Below, in pieces: positions 40,929-43,476 of a DNA stretch of 43,476 nt. How positions within the stretch are numbered: position 1 is the first letter of the stretch; each line of letters begins with the position of its first letter. The stretch is taken from NCBI GenBank assembly GCA_945906945.1, contig CAMDSZ010000003.1, positions 1 through 43,476 on the forward strand, given 5' to 3'. The notes under the pieces were generated by a model. It did not search any database, had not been told where the DNA came from, and saw only the letters and a program-made list of their open reading frames with translations. The DNA is from Akkermansia muciniphila (GTDB lineage Bacteria > Verrucomicrobiota > Verrucomicrobiia > Chthoniobacterales > Chthoniobacteraceae). The position numbers and the translations under genes were made by a program.

Positions 40929-41416
40929 GCCAGCAGCTAGTTTTTCGATCTAAAGACGATCACACATTCCTGCTCAGCGGCCTCGATGATTTTCTGATGG
41001 GTTTGGTGGCTGAAATTCCGAAGGCTGCGACTCCTGGCAGCGGGGCGGAAAAGCGCATTTTCCCTCAACCAACTGCAGGAGCGGACGAGGAGGCTGACGC
41101 CGAGTGGGAGACCTTTGTAAGACCGGATCTGGAGGAGCAGTTTGAGTTTAACAGGGACCGGGTGGCGCTTGATCTAAAGAGTGTGCGGCACGCTGGAAAA
41201 ATCGGCTTTGAGATGGAGATTCCCGCAGCCAATTTGCCGGCTTGGATCCACGCTCTGAATCAAGCGCGCCTTTGCTTGAGTGCGGCTCACAACCTTGGAG
41301 AAAAAGAATTGGAAAGCAGCGCTCGTTTGCACGGGCCTTCTGGCATCGCGATTTTTCAGATTCAATTCTATGGGATCCTACAAGAGTGGATGCTCGCGGT
41401 GACCAAAGACATCTAA
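40925..41416 (+). CDS. DUF2017-like protein, translationally coupled to clpS
   Basis: 163 aa; LPAWIHALNQARLCLSAAHNLG and FQIQFYGILQEWMLAV resemble the AWIxAVNDLRLALG...LTVLQEYLV pattern of actinobacterial DUF2017; ATGA overlap with clpS. Confidence 0.75.
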   Translation: MSQQLVFRSKDDHTFLLSGLDDFLMGLVAEIPKAATPGSGAEKRIFPQPTAGADEEADAEWETFVRPDLEEQFEFNRDRVALDLKSVRHAGKIGFEMEIPAANLPAWIHALNQARLCLSAAHNLGEKELESSARLHGPSGIAIFQIQFYGILQEWMLAVTKDI

Positions 41417-41441
41417 AACGCCGCCCGATCTTTTTGGGCAC

Positions 41442-42974
41442 CTATTCAATGAACTGTGGAGCCCAAAGCCCCTGATCTTTCTTGATCTCCGGCGTCAAGC
41501 CGCTAGCAGGAAATGAAGCTTTTGCGGCGTCTCGAATTTGGCGCTGCAGATTACTGACAATCGCTGCGTGCTCAGGCAAGCCAGCCACATTCACGAGCTC
41601 GTTGGGGTCCTTTTCGTGGTCGTACAATTCGCTGCCTTTCTTGCCCTCATCCCATTCGGTGTAGCGCCAGCGCTCGGTGCGCAGCGAGTAGCCGAAAAAA
41701 CGGCCGCCCTCGTCCCCAACCGCAGCACTCGCGCCGAATCGCTTGAACCCTCCGCCTCGAACCACCTGGCTGAGCGCCCAGCCGCGGCCCTGCGTCTTGG
41801 GGTCTGCTAGGGTGGAACAAAGGCTCTGCCCCTGAAGTCCCTCGGGCGCCTTCAATCCAGCGAGCTCCATCAGCGTTGGAAAAAGATCGATATGGCTCAC
41901 GGGCGTTTTTGCGACGGTGTTCTTAGACCTGCCTTCCGGCGTCACAATGAGCAGTGGGACACGGGCGCTTTCCTCGAAGAGGCTTTGTTTTTGCCATAAA
42001 CCATGTTCGCCCGTGTGATAACCGTGGTCGCTTGTGAAGACGACGATCGTGTTCTCGGATAAACCAAGACGGTCCAGCGCCCCGATCACATGACCCAGCT
42101 GGGCGTCCATGAAGCTGATGCTCGCGTAATAAGCCTGAAGCGCGCTGCGCCGTAGTTCGTCGGTGAGCTTGTCCTGCTCCGGTTTGTAGCTCGCAAGACC
42201 CGCGGCCGGGATGTCCGCCTGGTCTTCTTTGATGTTTGGAATGATCCGCATCTTTTCATTCGGATAAAAATCATAGTACGGCTTCTTCGGCGCGACGTAG
42301 GGGGTGTGAGGGCGGAAGAATCCGACTGCGAGAAAGAACGGCCGATCCTTCTGCTTCGCGCACCGCTCAAGCACCCACTCGGCGTCCGCAGCAATTTTTC
42401 CGTCCGTATGATCCTCATCCGGCTTTGGAGATGCGTACCAGCTGAGCGTTCCACCGAAAGAACCGGGGCGCAGTGAAAAGATGCGTGGTTCCTCCTCAGT
42501 CCTGTCCACTCCAGCCGGGTTGAGCTGGAGTTCCCATGAAGCTGGATCGTCATGCCCTTCAGTGCCGATTGATGCCGGGACGTTGTAGTGATAAAGCTTC
42601 CCGACGCGCGCGGCAAAATAGCCCTGCTGTCGAAACGCCTGCGGAAGGCTGACGCGTTCCGGGACGGTTTGCCGGAAGATTTGTGCATTCGCCTGAATGC
42701 CGTTTGAGTTCGGGTAGAGTCCAGTGAGCATCGAGTTGCGGCTTGGCCCACACAAAGGAAATGTGCAATACGCCTTTTCAAAGCGGACCCCTCTTGCCGC
42801 AAGCTTGTCCAGGTTCGGGGTTCTCGCGACGGGGTCGCCGTAGCAGCCCAGGAAAACATTCAAATCGTCCGCGATAATGAACAAAACGTTCGGCTTCTTT
42901 GTTTCGGCCGCTTGCAGGGGGGAGAGACTAAGGCCGGCGAGCAAAGATGCTGCCATGACGATAAGGTGTTTCAT
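41442..42974 (-). CDS. Sulfatase (iduronate-2-sulfatase-like), exported
   Basis: KPNVLFIIADDLNVFLGCYGDPVARTPNLDKLAARG, CGPSRNSMLTGLYP (CxPSR), FTSDHGYHTGEHGLWQKQSLFEES; probable start MKHLIVMAASLLAGLS at 42974. Confidence 0.95.
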   Translation of the reverse strand: MKHLIVMAASLLAGLSLSPLQAAETKKPNVLFIIADDLNVFLGCYGDPVARTPNLDKLAARGVRFEKAYCTFPLCGPSRNSMLTGLYPNSNGIQANAQIFRQTVPERVSLPQAFRQQGYFAARVGKLYHYNVPASIGTEGHDDPASWELQLNPAGVDRTEEEPRIFSLRPGSFGGTLSWYASPKPDEDHTDGKIAADAEWVLERCAKQKDRPFFLAVGFFRPHTPYVAPKKPYYDFYPNEKMRIIPNIKEDQADIPAAGLASYKPEQDKLTDELRRSALQAYYASISFMDAQLGHVIGALDRLGLSENTIVVFTSDHGYHTGEHGLWQKQSLFEESARVPLLIVTPEGRSKNTVAKTPVSHIDLFPTLMELAGLKAPEGLQGQSLCSTLADPKTQGRGWALSQVVRGGGFKRFGASAAVGDEGGRFFGYSLRTERWRYTEWDEGKKGSELYDHEKDPNELVNVAGLPEHAAIVSNLQRQIRDAAKASFPASGLTPEIKKDQGLWAPQFIE

Positions 42975-43050
42975 TTGGAATGTGAGCATTTTGGGGTGAG
43001 GAAGGTGTGAATGCGAAGCCGATGGGCGATTGGTTTAACTGAAAACCCTG

Positions 43051-43476
43051 TCACCGGCTCGTTGGTTGCGCCGAATCGAACTGGGAACGGTAAATTGTTG
43101 ATCGCCCGCTGACCCAATGCGCCACAAAGCAGCACGCTGAAAAGTACAGCGCGAATCCGGTTCCGAAGAGTTCGCAGCCCATGATCGCGCAGGCAATCGG
43201 CGTGTGACTCGCTGCTGCAAACACGCTCGCCAGTCCAAGCGCCGCGAACAAATCAGGAGGAGCGGAGGCAAATCCGGAGATGGAGTGCCCGAGCGATGCG
43301 CCGATAAAAAAGAGCGGAGTGACCTCGCCCCCTTTGAATCCAAAACTCAGCGTGCAGATCGTAAAAATCGCCTTCCAAAACCACGGCCAAGACGAGAGGT
43401 CGCCGGATGTGAAAAAAGAGGAAATCGTCAGCGCATTGGGGTCGGTCGAGAAGGTTCCGAGGCCCAAGTATTGATC
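43051..43476 (-). CDS. ClC family voltage-gated chloride channel/antiporter, C-terminal part (runs off right edge)
   Basis: FTICTLSFGFKGGEVTPLFFIGASLGHSIS...AALGLASVFAAASHTPIACAIMGCELFG; frame open to window edge. Confidence 0.9.
   Translation of the reverse strand, partial: DQYLGLGTFSTDPNALTISSFFTSGDLSSWPWFWKAIFTICTLSFGFKGGEVTPLFFIGASLGHSISGFASAPPDLFAALGLASVFAAASHTPIACAIMGCELFGTGFALYFSACCFVAHWVSGRSTIYRSQFDSAQPTSR

Overview
The window is a gene-dense, mostly housekeeping chromosomal segment. Gene content (DUF1501/DUF1549/PPC/WD40-cytochrome operon, several sulfatase/phosphatase genes, overall organisation) suggests Verrucomicrobiota or the wider PVC group; this is inference, not a database result. 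From left to right: (1) a minus-strand PSCyt-type operon; (2) a ZIP-like membrane protein with an inserted cyclic-nucleotide-binding domain, behind a strongly structured leader; (3) an alkaline-phosphatase-superfamily enzyme; (4) a small membrane protein and two tandem exported alpha-helical repeat proteins; (5) tig-clpP-clpX-ctpA-tsaD, with ispA convergent; (6) tRNA-Thr - tuf - tRNA-Trp - secE - nusG - rplK; (7) an actinobacterial-type glycogen synthase and obg; (8) a complete F-type ATP synthase operon, atpBEFHAGDC; (9) an FGGY kinase, aroE and gltX on the minus strand; (10) serA, pepA, a LOG-family protein, clpS and DUF2017; (11) a sulfatase and the C-terminal part of a ClC channel. I see no CRISPR array, transposase, prophage or defence system. 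The most interesting points are: a perfect Rex-type operator (TTGTGAAATTTTTCACAA) upstream of the atp operon; the cNMP-ZIP chimera with degenerate metal-site motifs and a pseudoknot-capable leader; two intercistronic hairpins in the atp operon; a shortened AtpH; a ClpS-DUF2017 pair outside Actinobacteria; and a composite palindromic element at 9412-9525. No clearly new multi-gene system is evident.
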